Shown: positions 62,190 to 64,000 of the stretch, piece by piece
Layout of the letters: each line of letters starts with the position of its first letter
Position numbering within the stretch: the stretch's first letter is position 1
NCBI RefSeq assembly: GCF_030268685.1
Contig: NZ_BSRQ01000002.1
Location: 682,001 to 746,000, forward strand
DNA: 64,000 bases
Direction of reading: 5' to 3'
From: Microtetraspora sp. NBRC 13810
GTDB lineage: Bacteria > Actinomycetota > Actinomycetes > Streptosporangiales > Streptosporangiaceae
Program-made: the position numbers and the translations under genes
The notes under the pieces: model-generated
Seen by the model: the letters and a program-made list of their open reading frames with translations, nothing else
Databases searched by the model: none
Told to the model about the DNA's origin: nothing

Positions 62190-62315
62190 GCCCGCCAGAT
62201 ACGCGCGCGCCTCGACATGCAGCTCCAGGTCCTCATCGACCACCCCCCACGACACCGACTCGTCGACGGCCACCGCCCGCTCAGACCGGAAGTAGCGAGG
62301 CAGCGCGCCTGACAT
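62190..62315 (-). pseudogene. Possible relic of a tyrosine-recombinase N-terminus
   Basis: A short frame reads MSGALPRYFRSERAVAVDES, then WGVVDEDLELHVEARAYLAG, which resembles the start of actinomycete phage-type integrases, then loses similarity where the LuxR relic begins. If right, two decayed genes were joined by a deletion. Identification is tentative. Confidence 0.3.
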
Positions 62316-62374
62316 GACTGATACGTCAGCCTCGTCCGGAATGCTCGGCGTCACGGGCGTGGCCGTCATGGGCG

Positions 62375-63100
62375 TCACGGGCTGTCACGAGCGTCACGCC
62401 GGAAGGCGTTCGTGGCGCCGGCGGCCACGGGGGCGCACAGCAGGACGACCGTCGTGGTCACGGTCGCGCCGAGGAACAGGCCGGCGAGTACGTCGTGCGG
62501 ATAGTGCACGCCTGCCAGTACGCGCAGTGCCGCGACCAGGCCCGCGAGCGGCACGGCCACCGCCCCGAGACGCGGGGACAGCAGGACCAGACCCGCCGCC
62601 AGACCGCCGGCGATGGCGGCATGGTTACTGGGAAACGCCCAGTCACCAGTGGGCGGGCAGTGCGCGGCGAGGTCGAGACCGGCGGCGAGGACCCGGCACG
62701 GCCGTTCCTCGTCCACCACGAGCTTCAGCGCCTCGCTGCCCGCGTACCCGAGCACCGCGCCCACCCCGCCGAGGATCCCGGTCGCCACCGCGTACGCGCC
62801 CCGCCCCCTGGCCGTCCACCAACCGGCGGCGAACAGCAGGCCGAGCAGCACCAGGGCACCCGCCGACGCGGTGTCCAGCACCCCCGCGAACCCGTCGGGC
62901 CCCCCGGCCACCGCCTCGGCGGCCCACCGATAGAGCGAAGCCGACGGCCCACTCTCCACCCGCACCGCCGAGGTCGTGCCGAGCCCGCCCGGCCAGTTCA
63001 CAACCACGGCCACCACCCCGGCCGCCAAGGCCGCCACGCACACCACAAGCCGCCGCGCAATTGTCCAGCCCCGATGCGAGGGCCCCGTCTCTCTCGTCAT
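62375..63100 (-). CDS. PAP2-family membrane phosphatase
   Basis: 241 residues with about six membrane segments. Phosphatase motifs: KLVVDEERP (K-x6-RP), FPSNHAA (P-S-x-H) and RVLAGVHYPHDVLAG (S/R-x5-H-x3-D). Likely dephosphorylates a lipid such as undecaprenyl pyrophosphate or phosphatidate at the outer face. ATG 63100 chosen as the start of the first basic segment; no strong ribosome-binding site is visible. Confidence 0.88.
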   Translation of the reverse strand: MTRETGPSHRGWTIARRLVVCVAALAAGVVAVVVNWPGGLGTTSAVRVESGPSASLYRWAAEAVAGGPDGFAGVLDTASAGALVLLGLLFAAGWWTARGRGAYAVATGILGGVGAVLGYAGSEALKLVVDEERPCRVLAAGLDLAAHCPPTGDWAFPSNHAAIAGGLAAGLVLLSPRLGAVAVPLAGLVAALRVLAGVHYPHDVLAGLFLGATVTTTVVLLCAPVAAGATNAFRRDARDSP

Positions 63101-63235
63101 GACGGGTGACTCTAGAAGCGCCGGAGCCCACGGCCATCGCCCGAACGCTTGCCCGGCACTCAGCGAAAGTCGTACTCGGTCACCCCCGAGACGGCGCCCG
63201 GCCGGGACTTGATCGCCGGCAGTAGCGTGACGGGC

Positions 63236-64000
63236 ATGGGAATCAAGGCACTGGTCTCGGTGGACATGGAAGGGATCGCCGGAGTCGTACACCCGGCGGA
63301 GATCAATCCGGAGCGCTACGAGTACGACCGGTGCCGCCGGTTGATGACCGGGGCGGCCAATGCCGCGGTCGAGGGGATCATCGACGCCGATCCGGCGGCC
63401 GAGGTGCTGGTGGCCGACTCGCACGGCCCGTATCGCAACATCCTGCCGGAGGACCTCGACCGCAGGGCCCGGCTGGTCCGGGGTAAGCCCCGACAGCTCG
63501 GCATGCTCGCGGGGCTGCAAGGAGGCGTCGAGGTCGCGTTGTTCGTCGGGTACCACGGGCGTGCGGGCGCGGGCGGAGCCGTGCTCGCGCACACGATCAG
63601 CGACGCCGTCCTCGACATCCGCATCCACGGCCGCTCACACGGCGAGATCGGGATCAACACCCTGCTGGCGGGCTCGTACGGCGTGCCTGTCGTGCTGGTC
63701 AGCGGCGACGACGCGGCATGCGAGGAGTTCGCCGACCTCGCGCCCGGCGCCGTCACCGTGCCGGTCAAGCGAGGTCTGGGCCAGCACGCGGCCGACACCC
63801 TGCACCCGGAGGAGGCACGCGACCGCCTGAGAGAGGGAACTGCCCGGGCGATACGCCGGCGCACGGGCGAACCGCCCGTCTCGGTTCCCCAGCCGGTCGA
63901 GGTCGAGGTAGACCTGCACCAGCCACGCGGAGCGGACCTCGCCGTCCTGATCCCGGGCGTCTCCCGAAAAGGCGGCCGCACACTGACGTTCACAGCCCAG
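63236..64000 (+). CDS. D-aminopeptidase of the M55 (DppA) family, 3' truncated by window
   Basis: 255 codons with no stop before the window end; family length is about 270-280. Zinc-binding SVDMEGIAGVVHP (Asp, Glu), ADSHGPYRNI (His), GYHGRAG and the Thr-containing LAHTISD motif are typical of DppA, a decameric enzyme that cleaves D-Ala-D-Ala and related peptides. A stand-alone gene here with no dpp transporter visible. ATG 63236. Confidence 0.9.
   Translation, partial: MGIKALVSVDMEGIAGVVHPAEINPERYEYDRCRRLMTGAANAAVEGIIDADPAAEVLVADSHGPYRNILPEDLDRRARLVRGKPRQLGMLAGLQGGVEVALFVGYHGRAGAGGAVLAHTISDAVLDIRIHGRSHGEIGINTLLAGSYGVPVVLVSGDDAACEEFADLAPGAVTVPVKRGLGQHAADTLHPEEARDRLREGTARAIRRRTGEPPVSVPQPVEVEVDLHQPRGADLAVLIPGVSRKGGRTLTFTAQ

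Noticed and set aside
62375-63628. 417-residue PAP2 protein from a start at 63628
   Set aside because: The extra N-terminal 176 codons are antisense to the D-aminopeptidase gene and lack any motif.

Overview
The window is about 64 kb of very GC-rich DNA with long GC-biased reading frames on both strands, many GTG/TTG starts, and actinobacterial hallmark genes: WhiB1/WblE, SigR-RsrA, a PdtaS-type kinase, nickel superoxide dismutase with its protease, and 2-oxoglutarate decarboxylase (Kgd). It is chromosomal DNA of a filamentous-type actinomycete. A member of the Streptosporangiales (for example a Nonomuraea or Streptosporangium relative) fits best, but that rank is inferred. No rRNA, tRNA, intact insertion sequence, prophage or CRISPR array was seen.

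Layout. 0-6.3 kb: 3' end of kgd, a DUF6104 gene, a DUF4097-PadR operon, an oxidoreductase with a membrane-anchored partner, and a VapBC-like pair. 6.6-19.7 kb: five paralogous secreted chymotrypsin-fold proteins (A at 6678, B at 12767, C at 14590, D at 16172, E at 18054), interrupted by RidA, a DrrAB-type exporter with a divergent MarR regulator, a DUF2293 gene and a secreted subtilisin-inhibitor-like (SSI) protein. B, D and E carry a roughly 175-residue insertion inside the protease fold. D and E have Asp in place of the catalytic Ser, so they look like pseudoproteases. This cluster is the least explained part of the window and the best candidate for an undescribed system: active proteases, catalytically dead paralogues and a protease inhibitor, all exported.

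19.7-31.8 kb: XRE/TPR regulator, malic enzyme, a polar amino-acid ABC transporter, CGNR regulator, sodX/sodN, anti-sigma/sigma pair, diacylglycerol-kinase-like protein, whiB1 and pdtaS. 31.9-36.2 kb: bioF, a DasR-like GntR regulator, bioD and an acetolactate-synthase-like enzyme. 36.2-45.5 kb: PASTA Ser/Thr kinase, thioesterase, biotin carboxyl carrier and biotin carboxylase, two membrane HD-domain proteins preceded by a 36-residue peptide gene, a sugar epimerase, and rsrA/sigR with a matching sigma-R promoter. 45.6-53.2 kb: methyltransferase, DksA/TraR, SRAP protein, alcohol dehydrogenase, aroA-rsgA-hisN, fructosamine-kinase-like protein and a low-molecular-weight tyrosine phosphatase.

53.3-60.6 kb: pstSCAB behind a PHO box, followed by an OmpR/PhoB-type regulator whose phospho-acceptor Asp is Ser, a 36-bp tandem repeat, then a NarL-type two-component pair whose kinase carries an extra membrane and outer domain. 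60.6-64 kb: gene relics, ArsR plus a short-chain dehydrogenase lacking the catalytic Tyr, a PAP2 phosphatase, and the 5' part of a D-aminopeptidase gene. The working links are post-genomic oxidative-stress control (SigR-RsrA), phosphate uptake, biotin synthesis next to biotin-dependent carboxylase subunits, and extracellular proteolysis.
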